DNA of 64,000 nucleotides from Paracoccaceae bacterium (GCA_020637675.1 JACKKD010000002.1:806001-870000), one strand, 5' to 3'. Numbered from the stretch's first letter, positions 1 through 8,378 are shown. Made by a program: numbers and translations. The notes: generated from the letters alone by a model not told the origin.

Positions 1-71
1 CGGAACGGCCCTTGCCGGTCCGCGTCCGGCCCGTGTATCTAGGGCCGGACGCAGGAGGAATGGGGTACGCG

Positions 72-1334
72 ATGCGGCGGGTTGTCATTACCGGGCTGGG
101 CCTTGTCACGCCGCTGGCCTGCGGGGTGCAGGAGACCTGGACACGGCTGATCGCCGGCCAGTCCGGAGCGGGGCCGATCACCCGGTTCGACACGTCGAAC
201 GTGGTCACGACCTATGCCTGCGAGATCCCCTTCGGCGATGGCAGCGACGGCACCTTCAATCCAGACGCCTGGATGGAGCCGAAGGACCGCCGCAAGGTCG
301 ACGACTTCATTCTCTACGGCATGGCCGCAGCCGACCAGGCGGTGAGGGACGCCGGCTGGGAGGCTCCCTCGGAAGACGAGAGGCTGCGCACGGGCGTGAT
401 GATCGGGTCGGGGATCGGCGGGCTGACCTCGATCGCCGAGACGGCGGTGCTGATCAAGGAGCGCGGGCCGAAACGGGTTTCGCCCTTCTTCATCCCCGGC
501 GCGCTCATCAACCTCATCTCGGGTCAGGTTTCGATCCGCTACGGGTTCAAGGGGCCGAACCATGCGGTCGTGACGGCCTGTTCGACCGGCGCCCATGCCA
601 TCGGCGACGCGGCGCGGCTGATCCAGTGGGGCGATGCCGACGTGATGGTCGCGGGCGGCGCGGAAAGCCCGATCTCGGAAATCGGGATCGCCGGGTTCAA
701 TGCCTGCAAGGCGCTTTCGACCAAGCGGGCGGACGATCCGACAAAGGCGAGCCGGCCCTATGACGCGGACCGCGACGGGTTCGTGATGGGCGAGGGGGCG
801 GGCGTCGTGGTGCTGGAGGAATACGAACACGCGAAGGCACGGGGCGCGCGGATCTATGCCGAGGTGATCGGCTACGGGCTTTCCGGCGACGCCTATCACA
901 TCACCGCGCCGTCCGAGGATGGCGACGGCGCGTTCCGCTGCATGTCGGCGGCGCTGAAGCGGGCCGGGATCGAGGCGTCCGCCGTCGACTACATCAACGC
1001 CCATGGCACCTCGACCATGGCCGACACGATCGAGCTTGGCGCGGTGGAGCGGCTGATGGGCAACGCGGCCGCGAAAGCGACGATGTCGTCGACGAAATCG
1101 TCGATCGGGCACCTTCTGGGAGCCGCGGGGGCGGTGGAGGCGATCTTCTGCGTGCTGGCCATCCGCGATCAGGTGGCGCCGCCGACGATCAACCTCGACA
1201 ACCCGGCGGTGCAGCCGAAGCTGGACCTGGCGCCGAACAGGGAGGTGAAGCGTGAAATCAACATCGCACTGTCGAACAGCTTCGGCTTCGGCGGGACCAA
1301 CGCCTCGCTCGTCCTTCGCCGGATTCCGGACTGA
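72..1334 (+). CDS. fabF: Beta-ketoacyl-ACP synthase II
   Basis: Condenses malonyl-ACP with a growing acyl-ACP in type II fatty acid elongation (cytosol). The 420-residue protein is the usual family length. The Cys-His-His triad is visible: Cys170 in VTACSTGAHA, His311 in NAHGTSTMADT and His347 in SSIGHLLGAAG. The C-terminal SFGFGGTNAS glycine-rich loop is intact. The start chosen gives the family-typical MRRVVITGLG; an in-frame ATG at 60 overlaps the AGGAGGA ribosome site at 53-59 and is less likely. The stop overlaps the start of mltG, so the two are probably co-transcribed. In Rhodobacterales acpP usually lies just upstream, here outside the window. Confidence 0.97.
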   Translation: MRRVVITGLGLVTPLACGVQETWTRLIAGQSGAGPITRFDTSNVVTTYACEIPFGDGSDGTFNPDAWMEPKDRRKVDDFILYGMAAADQAVRDAGWEAPSEDERLRTGVMIGSGIGGLTSIAETAVLIKERGPKRVSPFFIPGALINLISGQVSIRYGFKGPNHAVVTACSTGAHAIGDAARLIQWGDADVMVAGGAESPISEIGIAGFNACKALSTKRADDPTKASRPYDADRDGFVMGEGAGVVVLEEYEHAKARGARIYAEVIGYGLSGDAYHITAPSEDGDGAFRCMSAALKRAGIEASAVDYINAHGTSTMADTIELGAVERLMGNAAAKATMSSTKSSIGHLLGAAGAVEAIFCVLAIRDQVAPPTINLDNPAVQPKLDLAPNREVKREINIALSNSFGFGGTNASLVLRRIPD

Positions 1335-2503
1335 TGTGGCGCAACATCGCCTCCAATTTCCTGACCATCGCCATCCTCATCCTGGTGGCGGCGGCCGGTG
1401 CGGTGGCCTGGGGTCAGCGGCAGTATGCCGGTCCGGGGCCGCTTGCCGAAGCGATATGCTTCAAGGTGGAGCGGGGGGCCAACATGCGGACCGTCGCCGC
1501 CGATCTTGCGGCGCGCGGCGCGATCGGCTCCGCGTACATTTTCCGCGTGGGTGCGGACTATGAAGAGAAGGCCGGAGGCCTGAAGGCGGGGTCGTTCCTC
1601 ATCCAGCCCAATGCCTCGATGCGTGAGATCGTGGACACGGTGACGCGGAGCGGGCAGTCCACCTGCGGCACGGAGGTGAACTACCGGATCGGCGTGGCCG
1701 CCGCGGACGTGATCGTTCGCGAGCTCGACCCCGCGGCGAATGCCTATGTCGAGGTGGTGAAGTTCGACCCCGCCGCCGGCGAGGCGCCCGCGGACTACCT
1801 GGCCCGCGCCGAGGACCCCGACGTGCGATTCCGCGTCACGCTCGCCGAGGGTGTCACCAGCTGGCAGGTCGTCGAGGCCCTGAAGCGGGCGGAGTTCCTG
1901 GCCGGCGAGCCGGGCGAGGTACCGGCCGAGGGCTATCTGGCCCCCGACAGCTACGAGGTGGCGCGGGGTGCCGATCGCAAGGCGCTTCTCGACGACATGC
2001 GGGCGCGGCAGGAGGCGGTGCTGGCCGAGCTCTGGCCCGAGCGGGCCGAGGGACTGCCCTACGCGACGCCGGATGAGGCGCTGATCATGGCCTCCATCGT
2101 CGAGAAGGAGACCGGGCTTCCGGAGGAGCGGCCGCGGGTGGCGAGCGTGTTCCTGAACCGCCTGCGGGATGGCATGAAGCTTCAGACCGACCCGACGGTG
2201 ATCTACGGGATCACCAAGGGGCAAGGCGTGCTAGGGCGCGGTCTGAGGCAGAGCGAGCTGAGGGGACGGACGCCCTACAACACCTACGTGATCGACGGCC
2301 TGCCACCGACGCCCATTGCCAACCCCGGCCGCGAGAGCATTGCCGCCGCACTGAAGCCCGAGACGACCGACTACCTTTTCTTTGTCGCCGATGGCACGGG
2401 CGGTCATGTCTTTGCGACGACGCTGGCCGAGCACAACGACAACGTGGCGAAGTGGCGGGCGATCGAGGCCCAGCAGCAGGAACAGGGCACGAGCGGGAAC
2501 TGA
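1334..2503 (+). CDS. mltG: Endolytic peptidoglycan transglycosylase MltG
   Basis: YceG-family inner-membrane enzyme that cleaves nascent glycan strands and so terminates peptidoglycan synthesis. There is one N-terminal membrane segment (about residues 8-27), then LysM-like and YceG domains. The catalytic glutamate lies in SIVEKETGLP, Glu257 here, followed by the conserved RVASVFLNRL and LQTDPTVIYG. At 389 residues it is full length. The ATG overlaps the fabF stop (ATGTGG after CTG-A), which points to translational coupling. This fabF-mltG pair is the usual left flank of the RcGTA-type cluster in Rhodobacterales. Confidence 0.96.
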   Translation: MWRNIASNFLTIAILILVAAAGAVAWGQRQYAGPGPLAEAICFKVERGANMRTVAADLAARGAIGSAYIFRVGADYEEKAGGLKAGSFLIQPNASMREIVDTVTRSGQSTCGTEVNYRIGVAAADVIVRELDPAANAYVEVVKFDPAAGEAPADYLARAEDPDVRFRVTLAEGVTSWQVVEALKRAEFLAGEPGEVPAEGYLAPDSYEVARGADRKALLDDMRARQEAVLAELWPERAEGLPYATPDEALIMASIVEKETGLPEERPRVASVFLNRLRDGMKLQTDPTVIYGITKGQGVLGRGLRQSELRGRTPYNTYVIDGLPPTPIANPGRESIAAALKPETTDYLFFVADGTGGHVFATTLAEHNDNVAKWRAIEAQQQEQGTSGN

Positions 2504-2543
2504 TGCCGCGCGCGCCATTAACCTTCTGATTACACTTATTTTC

Positions 2544-2572
2544 TTGACTTTGCGCGCGGTCGGGGATATTCC
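2544..2572 (+). promoter_or_regulatory. Putative sigma70-type promoter upstream of GTA g1
   Basis: TTGACT at 2544-2549 and TATTCC at 2567-2572 are separated by 17 bases. A CtrA half-site-like TTAACCTT lies at 2518-2525, just upstream. This is the only good -35/-10 pair between mltG and g1, so it is a candidate promoter for the GTA cluster. Strength and regulation (for example by a GafA-type activator) are inferred, not shown. Confidence 0.45.
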
Positions 2573-2599
2573 TTCGGGCAAGCTAGAAGAAGTGGGAGA

Positions 2600-2634
2600 G
2601 CGGCGCGGGGAGGGCACCCCGGGGCCGCTTTTTC
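2600..2634 (+). terminator. Terminator-like hairpin in the GTA leader / after mltG
   Basis: GCGGC at 2600-2604 pairs with GCCGC at 2624-2628, and GGGG at 2607-2610 pairs with CCCC at 2617-2620, with a small internal loop. TTTTT follows at 2629-2633. This looks like an intrinsic terminator. It may end the fabF-mltG transcript. It also lies downstream of the candidate promoter at 2544-2572, so it could attenuate GTA transcription. Confidence 0.6.
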
Positions 2635-2677
2635 GTTTCTCTCGTGCGGGCGGCATGAGAGGCGGGCAAGAAACTGC

Positions 2678-3001
2678 ATGATCGTTGAGACACCGGCCGG
2701 AGAGCCGTTGGCGAGGCCCCTCGTCACCGAGGCGATGGGGCTTCTGGATCAGATCGTCGTGGAGATCCACACGGCGATGGACAGGTTGCGGAAGGGCGAT
2801 CCGGGCGACCTGAAGGACGGTGTGCGGGTGATCAGGGACCTCCGCGCGGCCCTTCAGATCGTGTTCGAGGAAAGGGCGAAAGTTGCGAAACTCAAGGAAG
2901 ACGGTGGCAGAGGCGGCGGCGACCGGGCGCTCGATCTCGACGCCGCCCGCGTTGAGATCGGCCGCAGGCTGGCTCGCCTCCGCGACGCCGGAGACGGTTG
3001 A
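2678..3001 (+). CDS. GTA small terminase subunit (g1)
   Basis: 107-residue, mostly helical protein at the first position of the gene transfer agent cluster, directly before the large terminase. In RcGTA the equivalent ORFg1 product is the small terminase (TerS), which delivers DNA to the packaging ATPase and lacks phage-type sequence specificity. The call rests on position, size and the GTA gene order; the sequence is low in recognisable motifs. A central helix with DLKDGVRVIRDLRAALQIVFEE and a charged C-terminus are visible. Its 3' part overlaps the proposed start of the large terminase by 119 bases, unusual in this otherwise tightly but shortly overlapping cluster. Confidence 0.8.
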   Translation: MIVETPAGEPLARPLVTEAMGLLDQIVVEIHTAMDRLRKGDPGDLKDGVRVIRDLRAALQIVFEERAKVAKLKEDGGRGGGDRALDLDAARVEIGRRLARLRDAGDG

Positions 3002-4295
3002 CGCCTTCCTGGCCGGCCTCAGCGACGCGGCCTTGATGGCGCTCCCGTGGCTCTTCGAGTTCTGGGCGCTGCCGCATCAGCTGCCGCCCGAGGGCGCATG
3101 GAGGACATGGGTCGTCATGGGCGGTCGCGGGGCGGGCAAGACCCGCGCCGGGGCGGAGTGGGTGCGCGCCCAGGTCGAGGGCGCGCGTGCCGCCGACCCG
3201 GGCCGGGCGCGGCGCGTGGCGCTGGTGGGCGAGACGATCGACCAGGCGCGCGAGGTCATGGTCTTTGGCGAGAGCGGGATACTCGCCTGCTCGCCGCCCG
3301 ACCGCAAGCCGGTCTGGGAGGCGACGCGCAAGCGGCTTGTCTGGCCGAACGGGGCGGTCGCGGAGCTTTACTCGGCCTTCGATCCTGACAGCCTCAGGGG
3401 GCCGCAGTTCGATGCGGCATGGGTCGACGAGCTTGCCAAGTGGAAGAAGGCGAAGGAGAGCTGGGACATGCTCCAGTTCGCGCTGAGGCTTGGCGAGCAT
3501 CCGCAGCAGGTGGTGACGACGACGCCGCGCAACGTGGGCGTGCTGAAGGCGATCCTGAAGAACCCCTCGACGGTGCTGACGCAGGCGCCGACCGAGGCGA
3601 ACCGCGCCTATCTGGCGGCCTCGTTCCTCGAGGAGGTACGGGCGCGCTATGCCGGCACCCGCACGGCGCGCGAGGAACTGGACGGCGTCCTGCTGGAAGA
3701 TGCGGAGGGCGCGCTCTGGTCCACCGCGCGGCTTGACGCCGGACGCAAGGCGGCGCCGGAAGGGCTGAGCCGGATCGTCGTGGCGGTCGATCCGCCGGTC
3801 ACCGGGCACGCGGGTTCGGACGAGTGCGGGATCGTCGTGGCCGGCGTCGTGGCCGAGGGGCCGCCGACGGACTGGCGGGCCTACGTCCTGGAGGATGCGA
3901 GCGTGCGGGCGGCCTCGCCGGCAGACTGGGCGCGGGCGGCGATTGCGGCGATGGACCGGCATGGCGCGGACAGGCTTGTGGCGGAGGTCAACCAGGGCGG
4001 CGATCTCGTCGAGACGGTCGTCCGGCAGATCGACCCGCTGGTGCCGTTCCGCGCGGCGCGCGCCGCACGTGGGAAGACCGCGCGGGCCGAACCGGTGGCC
4101 GCGCTCTACGACCAGGGGCGGGTGCATCACGTCAGGGGCTTCGACGCGCTCGAGGACCAGATGTGCCGGATGACGGTCGCGGGTTATGAGGGGCAGGGAT
4201 CGCCCGACCGGGTGGACGCGCTCGTCTGGGCGCTGACGGACCTGATGGTGGAGCCGGCCGCGAAATGGCGGCGACCGCAGGTCAGGAGTCTGTGA
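2883..4295 (+). CDS. GTA large terminase subunit (g2)
   Basis: DNA-packaging motor ATPase and nuclease of the gene transfer agent. With the TTG start at 2883 (470 residues), Walker A is GGRGAGKT at 80-87 and Walker B ends in Asp182-Glu183 (AAWVDE). The RNase H-like nuclease carries Asp303 (VAVDPP), Glu368 (VAEVNQ) and Asp445 (DRVDAL). All motor and nuclease residues are therefore present. The start is uncertain: an ATG at 3036 gives a 419-residue product and removes the long overlap with g1, but costs about 50 N-terminal residues. RcGTA packages random host DNA headfully with this subunit. Confidence 0.93.
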   Translation: MRNSRKTVAEAAATGRSISTPPALRSAAGWLASATPETVDAFLAGLSDAALMALPWLFEFWALPHQLPPEGAWRTWVVMGGRGAGKTRAGAEWVRAQVEGARAADPGRARRVALVGETIDQAREVMVFGESGILACSPPDRKPVWEATRKRLVWPNGAVAELYSAFDPDSLRGPQFDAAWVDELAKWKKAKESWDMLQFALRLGEHPQQVVTTTPRNVGVLKAILKNPSTVLTQAPTEANRAYLAASFLEEVRARYAGTRTAREELDGVLLEDAEGALWSTARLDAGRKAAPEGLSRIVVAVDPPVTGHAGSDECGIVVAGVVAEGPPTDWRAYVLEDASVRAASPADWARAAIAAMDRHGADRLVAEVNQGGDLVETVVRQIDPLVPFRAARAARGKTARAEPVAALYDQGRVHHVRGFDALEDQMCRMTVAGYEGQGSPDRVDALVWALTDLMVEPAAKWRRPQVRSL

Positions 4296-4330
4296 CGGAG
4301 GGCGGGGAGGCGTCTGCCACCCAACACCCC

Positions 4331-4357
4331 CCGAGAGTATTTGGACCACAATGAAAG
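4331..4357. repeat. Candidate dispersed intergenic element, copy A
   Basis: The g2-g3 gap contains CCGAGAGTATTTGGACCACA followed by ATGAAAG. It resembles a short element of the form CCGG-GTATTTGG-CCA-ATGAA that I recall as common between genes in Rhodobacterales. A diverged second copy is at 33717-33746. Function unknown; similarity between the two copies is only partial. Confidence 0.35.
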
Positions 4358-4408
4358 CCGGCGCCGTCCGGGAGCTTGGCTTGCGGTGGCCCAGCGAGGA
4401 GGAATTCG

Positions 4409-5581
4409 ATGGCATGGAACATCTTCCGGCGCGCCGAGGGCGCGGTGCCGGAGCAGAAGGCCTCGGCTACGGGCCGGGTGATCGCCTGGGGATCGTCGGG
4501 CCGGGTGATCTGGTCCCCGCGCGACACGGTCAGCCTGACCCGGACGGGGTTTTCCGGCAATCCGGTGGGGTTCCGGGCGGTGAAGCTTATCGCCGAGGCG
4601 GCGGCGGCGCTGCCGCTCGTCTGCCAGGACGGCGCACGGCGCTATGAGGCTCATCCGGTCATCAACCTGATGCGGCGGCCGAACGCGGGGCAGGGGCGGG
4701 CGGAGCTTTTCGAGGCGCTCTATGGCCAACTCCTTCTCAGCGGGAATGGCTATGTCGAGGCGGTGGGCGGTGCGGGTCTGCCGACCGAACTGCATGTGCT
4801 GAGATCCGACCGGATGAGTCTCGTGCCCGGCGCGGATGGCTGGCCTGTCGCCTACGACTACACCGTCGGGGGACGGAAGCACCGGTTCGACATGGCAGGG
4901 CCGGTCGATCCGGTCCTGCACATCAGGTCGTTCCATCCCCAGGACGACCACTACGGCCTGTCGCCCATGCAGGCGGCGGCGGTGGCGATCGATGTCCACA
5001 ACGCGGCCTCGGCCTGGTCGAAGGCGCTTCTGGACAATGCCGCGCGGCCTTCGGGCGCGATCGTCTACAAGGGAGCGGACGGGCAGGGGCAGCTCAGCGG
5101 CGACCAATACGACCGGCTGGTGAACGAGATGGAGATGCACCATCAGGGCGCGCGCAACGCCGGACGGCCGATGCTTCTGGAAGGCGGGCTCGACTGGAAG
5201 CCGATGGGGTTCAGTCCCTCGGACATGGAGTTCCAGAAGACCAAGGAGGCGGCGGCGCGCGAGATCGCCACGGCGTTCGGTGTACCGCCAATGCTGATGG
5301 GCATTCCGGGCGAGGCGACCTATGCCAACTATCAGGAGGCGAACCGCGCCTTCTACCGGGTGACGGTGCTGCCGCTTGCCACGCGCGTCACGGCGGCGGT
5401 GAGTTACTGGCTTTCCACCCATCTCGGCGAGCAGGTGGAGCTCAGGCCCGACCTCGATCAGGTGCCGGCGCTGGCTGCCGAGCGCGACCAGCAGTGGAAG
5501 CGCGTGGGCGAGGCGTCGTTCCTGACCGATGCCGAGAAGCGCAGCATACTCGGCCTCCCGCCGCTCGCAGCCGGGGGTTGA
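4409..5581 (+). CDS. GTA portal protein (g3)
   Basis: HK97-type phage portal protein, 390 residues, forming the dodecameric DNA gate at the head vertex. Family features are FSGNPVGFRAVKLIAEAAA near the N-terminus, YHPQ/GLSPMQAAAVAID in the middle, and FQKTKEAAAREIATAFGVPPMLMG near residue 290, the usual portal core. The ATG at 4409 follows a strong GAGGAGGAA ribosome site at about 4396-4404; a TTG 33 bases upstream has no such site. A 113-base gap separates it from the terminase. It is followed at 2 bases by g3.5. Confidence 0.94.
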   Translation: MAWNIFRRAEGAVPEQKASATGRVIAWGSSGRVIWSPRDTVSLTRTGFSGNPVGFRAVKLIAEAAAALPLVCQDGARRYEAHPVINLMRRPNAGQGRAELFEALYGQLLLSGNGYVEAVGGAGLPTELHVLRSDRMSLVPGADGWPVAYDYTVGGRKHRFDMAGPVDPVLHIRSFHPQDDHYGLSPMQAAAVAIDVHNAASAWSKALLDNAARPSGAIVYKGADGQGQLSGDQYDRLVNEMEMHHQGARNAGRPMLLEGGLDWKPMGFSPSDMEFQKTKEAAAREIATAFGVPPMLMGIPGEATYANYQEANRAFYRVTVLPLATRVTAAVSYWLSTHLGEQVELRPDLDQVPALAAERDQQWKRVGEASFLTDAEKRSILGLPPLAAGG

Positions 5582-5583
5582 CG

Positions 5584-5820
5584 ATGGCGGGGCCGGGATC
5601 ACGCTACCTCAAGGAGCCTTTCCAATGCGCACACGAGCACCGCTTCGAGGCGACAGAGCGGATCATGGCCTTGCAGTTCGAGACGGTCGAGAAACGGCTG
5701 GAGCGGATCGAGGCGATGGTCGGCGGCGTGGAAAAGCGGCTCTGGATGACGGTCTTCGGGGTCGTCGGGGTGATCCTGAGCCAGGCGGTGCAGTCCCTGA
5801 TCGAATTCGGGCCGAAGTAG
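5584..5820 (+). CDS. GTA protein g3.5
   Basis: 78-residue protein between portal and protease, at the position called g3.5 in RcGTA. It has an N-terminal segment with CAHEHRFEATERIMALQFE, a short amphipathic coiled-coil-like region with VEKRLERIEAMVGGVEKRL, and one hydrophobic segment (about residues 52-72, TVFGVVGVILSQAVQSLIEF) that could cross a membrane. Similar small ORFs are conserved in Rhodobacterales GTA clusters. No biochemical role is assigned with confidence. Start ATG lies 2 bases after the portal stop, which suggests translational coupling. Confidence 0.8.
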   Translation: MAGPGSRYLKEPFQCAHEHRFEATERIMALQFETVEKRLERIEAMVGGVEKRLWMTVFGVVGVILSQAVQSLIEFGPK

Positions 5821-5830
5821 GAATGGGCAC

Positions 5831-6388
5831 ATGATGACAAGCGAATACGGGCTGGAGAAGAAGTTCTGCCGGATCGGCGAGGCGGTCACGCTGACCGAGG
5901 GTTGCCGGATCGAGGGCTATGCCTCGCTCTTCGGGCTGACCGACAAGGGCGGCGACGTGGTGATGCCGGGCGCATACGGCAAGTCGCTGGCCCGGTTGAA
6001 GGCGGAGAGCCGCGCCGTCAGGATGCTCTGGCAGCATGACGCGACGCAGCCGATCGGGGTCTGGGACGAGATCGCCGAGGACGGCCGGGGGCTGCGCGTG
6101 AAGGGCCGCATCCTGACCGAGATCGAGAAGGGACGCGATGCGGCGGCCCTTGTCGCGGCGGGCGCGATCGACGGGCTGTCGATCGGTTACCGCACGGTGA
6201 CGGCGGAAAAGGATGCGAAGGGGCAGCGGCTCCTTCGCGAAGTGGAGCTCTGGGAGGTGTCGCTGGTCACCTTCCCGATGCTCCCCGAGGCGCGGGTTTC
6301 CGCCAAGGGCGAGACGCTCGGGGCGGAGACGTTGCGCGACCTGGCGGCGCTGTTCGAGGAGGCACGCCGGACGCTGGCGGGGCGCTGA
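5831..6388 (+). CDS. GTA prohead protease (g4)
   Basis: HK97-family prohead protease (peptidase U35), 185 residues, which matures the capsid shell. The fold signature is visible: EGYASLFGLTDKGGDVVMPGA at the N-terminus, catalytic His69 in MLWQHD, and Ser117 in IDGLSIGYRT, followed by LWEVSLVTFPM. Two adjacent ATGs (5831 and 5834) are possible starts. It sits between g3.5 and the major capsid gene as in RcGTA, where it is needed to process the capsid protein. Confidence 0.93.
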   Translation: MMTSEYGLEKKFCRIGEAVTLTEGCRIEGYASLFGLTDKGGDVVMPGAYGKSLARLKAESRAVRMLWQHDATQPIGVWDEIAEDGRGLRVKGRILTEIEKGRDAAALVAAGAIDGLSIGYRTVTAEKDAKGQRLLREVELWEVSLVTFPMLPEARVSAKGETLGAETLRDLAALFEEARRTLAGR

Positions 6389-6425
6389 GGCCCGCCCGAC
6401 CAACCCCTGATGTGAGGTGATGGGA

Positions 6426-7622
6426 ATGAAGACGACCGAGACGAAGGCTCGGGCCGGGGAAGTCGTGTCCGGCGCTCCGGCCGAGGAGGTGAGGCATGCG
6501 CTCGCAGGGTTTCTGAGCGAGTTCAAGGGCTTTCAGGACGAGATGACATCGAAGCTGCAACAACAGGAAGAGCGACTGACCATGCTGGATCGCAAATCTT
6601 TCACCGCCGGTCGTCCGGCGCTGTCCACCGCCGTCGATCTCGACGTGCCGCACAAGAAGGCTTTCTCGGCCTATCTGCGGTCCGGCGATGACGACGGTCT
6701 GCGCGGGCTTGTCCTCGAAGGCAAGGCGCTGAACACGCAGGTGAACGCCGACGGCGGGTTCCTCGTCGATCCCGAGACATCGGATCGCATCCGCGGCGTG
6801 CTGAAGGCGACGTCGTCGCTGCGCTCGATCTCGAACGTGGTCAACGTCGAGGCGACCTCGTTCGACGTTCTGGTCGACCACACGGACCTCGGTTCAGGCT
6901 GGGCGACGGAGACGGCGGCGCTTGCCGAGACGGGGACGCCGCAGATCGATCGCATCTCGATCCCGCTGCACGAGCTTGCCGCGATGCCGAAGGCGAGCCA
7001 GCGCCTGCTGGACGACAGTGCCTTCGACGTGGAGGGCTGGCTGGCCGAACGCATCGCGGACCGCTTCGCCCGGGCCGAGGCGCAGGCCTTCGTGGCGGGT
7101 GATGGCGTGGACAAGCCGAAGGGCTTCCTGACCCACACCACCGTGGACAACGGCGTCTGGGCCTGGGGATCGCTCGGCTATGTGCCCACGGGCGCGGCGG
7201 GTGATTTCGCGGCCACGAATGCCTCGGATTCGATCATCGACCTCGTTTATGCGCTGAACGCGGAATACCGCGCCAATGCGACCTTCGTGATGAACTCGAA
7301 GACGGCGGGTGCCGTGCGCAAGATGAAGGACGCCGACGGCCGCTTCCTGTGGTCGGACGGGCTCGCCGCGGGCGAGCCTGCGCGGCTGATGGGCTATCAG
7401 GTGCTGATCGCGGAGGACATGCCGGACATCGGTGCCAACGCCTATGCCATCGCCTTCGGGGACTTCCGGTCGGGTTACACCGTGGCGGAGCGCCCCGACA
7501 TGCGTGTGCTGCGCGATCCGTTCTCGGCCAAGCCGCATGTCCTCTTCTACGCCTCCAAGCGCGTGGGCGGCGACGTGAGCGATTTCGCCGCGATCAAGCT
7601 TCTGAAGTTCGCGATCTCGTAA
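6426..7622 (+). CDS. GTA major capsid protein (g5)
   Basis: HK97-fold phage major capsid protein, 398 residues. The N-terminal ~60 residues are charged and helical and act like an internal scaffold region expected to be removed by the g4 protease. The mature domain runs from about LNTQVNADGGFLVDPETSDRI to VSDFAAIKLLKFAIS, with the typical E-loop, P-domain and A-domain core (FVMNSKTAGAVRKMKDADG). The start at 6426 follows GAGGTG with normal spacing; ATG at 6420 and GTG at 6417 are also possible. A strongly structured 159-base gap follows it. Confidence 0.95.
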   Translation: MKTTETKARAGEVVSGAPAEEVRHALAGFLSEFKGFQDEMTSKLQQQEERLTMLDRKSFTAGRPALSTAVDLDVPHKKAFSAYLRSGDDDGLRGLVLEGKALNTQVNADGGFLVDPETSDRIRGVLKATSSLRSISNVVNVEATSFDVLVDHTDLGSGWATETAALAETGTPQIDRISIPLHELAAMPKASQRLLDDSAFDVEGWLAERIADRFARAEAQAFVAGDGVDKPKGFLTHTTVDNGVWAWGSLGYVPTGAAGDFAATNASDSIIDLVYALNAEYRANATFVMNSKTAGAVRKMKDADGRFLWSDGLAAGEPARLMGYQVLIAEDMPDIGANAYAIAFGDFRSGYTVAERPDMRVLRDPFSAKPHVLFYASKRVGGDVSDFAAIKLLKFAIS

Positions 7623-7633
7623 GAGACGCGGAT

Positions 7634-7659
7634 CGGCCGGGGCCTTCGGGTCCCGGTCG
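7634..7659 (+). promoter_or_regulatory. UUCG-capped 11-bp hairpin after the capsid gene
   Basis: CGGCCGGGGCC at 7634-7644 pairs with GGTCCCGGTCG at 7649-7659 (two G-U pairs), closed by a TTCG tetraloop, 12 bases after the capsid stop. No U-tract follows, so a classical intrinsic terminator is unlikely. An mRNA-stabilising or processing role is inferred. Confidence 0.65.
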
Positions 7660-7662
7660 GAC

Positions 7663-7743
7663 GGGCGCGGGTCGCCCTTTCTACTTCCCCCGTGTTGTCT
7701 AGCTGCTCCCTCCGTCCGAGCAACGCGGGGCCGACCCGCGCCC
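7663..7743 (+). promoter_or_regulatory. Long nested stem structure between capsid and g6
   Basis: A perfect 12-bp inverted repeat (GGGCGCGGGTCG at 7663-7674, CGACCCGCGCCC at 7732-7743) encloses a second 10-bp stem (7688-7697 with 7721-7730, one G-U pair). The two stems are separated by one base on the right and 13 on the left, so they can stack. With the neighbouring hairpin this fills most of the gap. Confidence 0.65.
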
Positions 7744-7781
7744 GAACCCCGAGGGGGAGGGCGTGACTTCCGGAGACGAAC

Positions 7782-8378
7782 ATGATGCTGAGCGAAGTGA
7801 CGGGGGTGCCGCAGGCGGCGCTGCCGGTGGCAGATTTCAAGGACCATCTCAGGCTCGGCACGGGCTTTGCCGACGACTCCGTGCAGGACGCGCTTGCGGA
7901 AAGCTACCTGCGGGCCGCGGTGTCGGCGATCGAGGGGCGGGTCAGCAAGGCGCTGGTGGCGCGGGAGTTCCTTCTCGAACTCGATGCGTGGCGCTGGCCG
8001 GATGCACAGGCCCTGCCGCTGGCGCCGGTGAGCGCGCTGGTCTCGGTCACGCTCCGCGACCGAGACGGGCTGGCCGAACTGATCGACCCGGCGCGCTACC
8101 GTCTGGTGCGTGACGTGCAGCGGCCAAAACTCGTCGCGGCCGGCGCGCTGCTGCCGGGGATCCCGGTCGGCGGCTCTGTCGAGGTGGTCTTCACGGCGGG
8201 CTTCGGCCCGGTCTGGGCTGACGTGCCGGCCGATCTGGCGCAGGCGGTCTTCCTTCTAGCCGCGCAGTACCACGAGTTCCGCCATGAGGCGGGCGCGGGA
8301 CAGGCGATGCCCTTCGGGGTAATGGCGCTGATCGAGCGGTGGCGAACGGTGCGCGTGCTTGGCGGAGGTTCGGCATGA
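7782..8378 (+). CDS. GTA head-tail adaptor (g6)
   Basis: 198-residue head-tail connector of the gp6/DUF-type phage adaptor fold, attaching below the portal. It shows the family pattern DFKDHLRLGTGFADDSVQDALAESYLRAAVSAIEGRVSKAL at the N-terminus (a helical bundle), a beta-rich middle, and a C-terminal helix ending MALIERWRTVRVLGG. It begins a run of genes with 4-base ATGA-type overlaps (g6-g7-g8). It is preceded by the structured capsid-g6 spacer, so its expression may differ from that of the capsid gene. Confidence 0.9.
   Translation: MMLSEVTGVPQAALPVADFKDHLRLGTGFADDSVQDALAESYLRAAVSAIEGRVSKALVAREFLLELDAWRWPDAQALPLAPVSALVSVTLRDRDGLAELIDPARYRLVRDVQRPKLVAAGALLPGIPVGGSVEVVFTAGFGPVWADVPADLAQAVFLLAAQYHEFRHEAGAGQAMPFGVMALIERWRTVRVLGGGSA

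Noticed and set aside
39..1112. Long minus-strand open frame opposite fabF
   Set aside because: Antisense shadow in GC-rich DNA; no family pattern, low complexity and rich in Arg, Pro and His, and fabF is certain.
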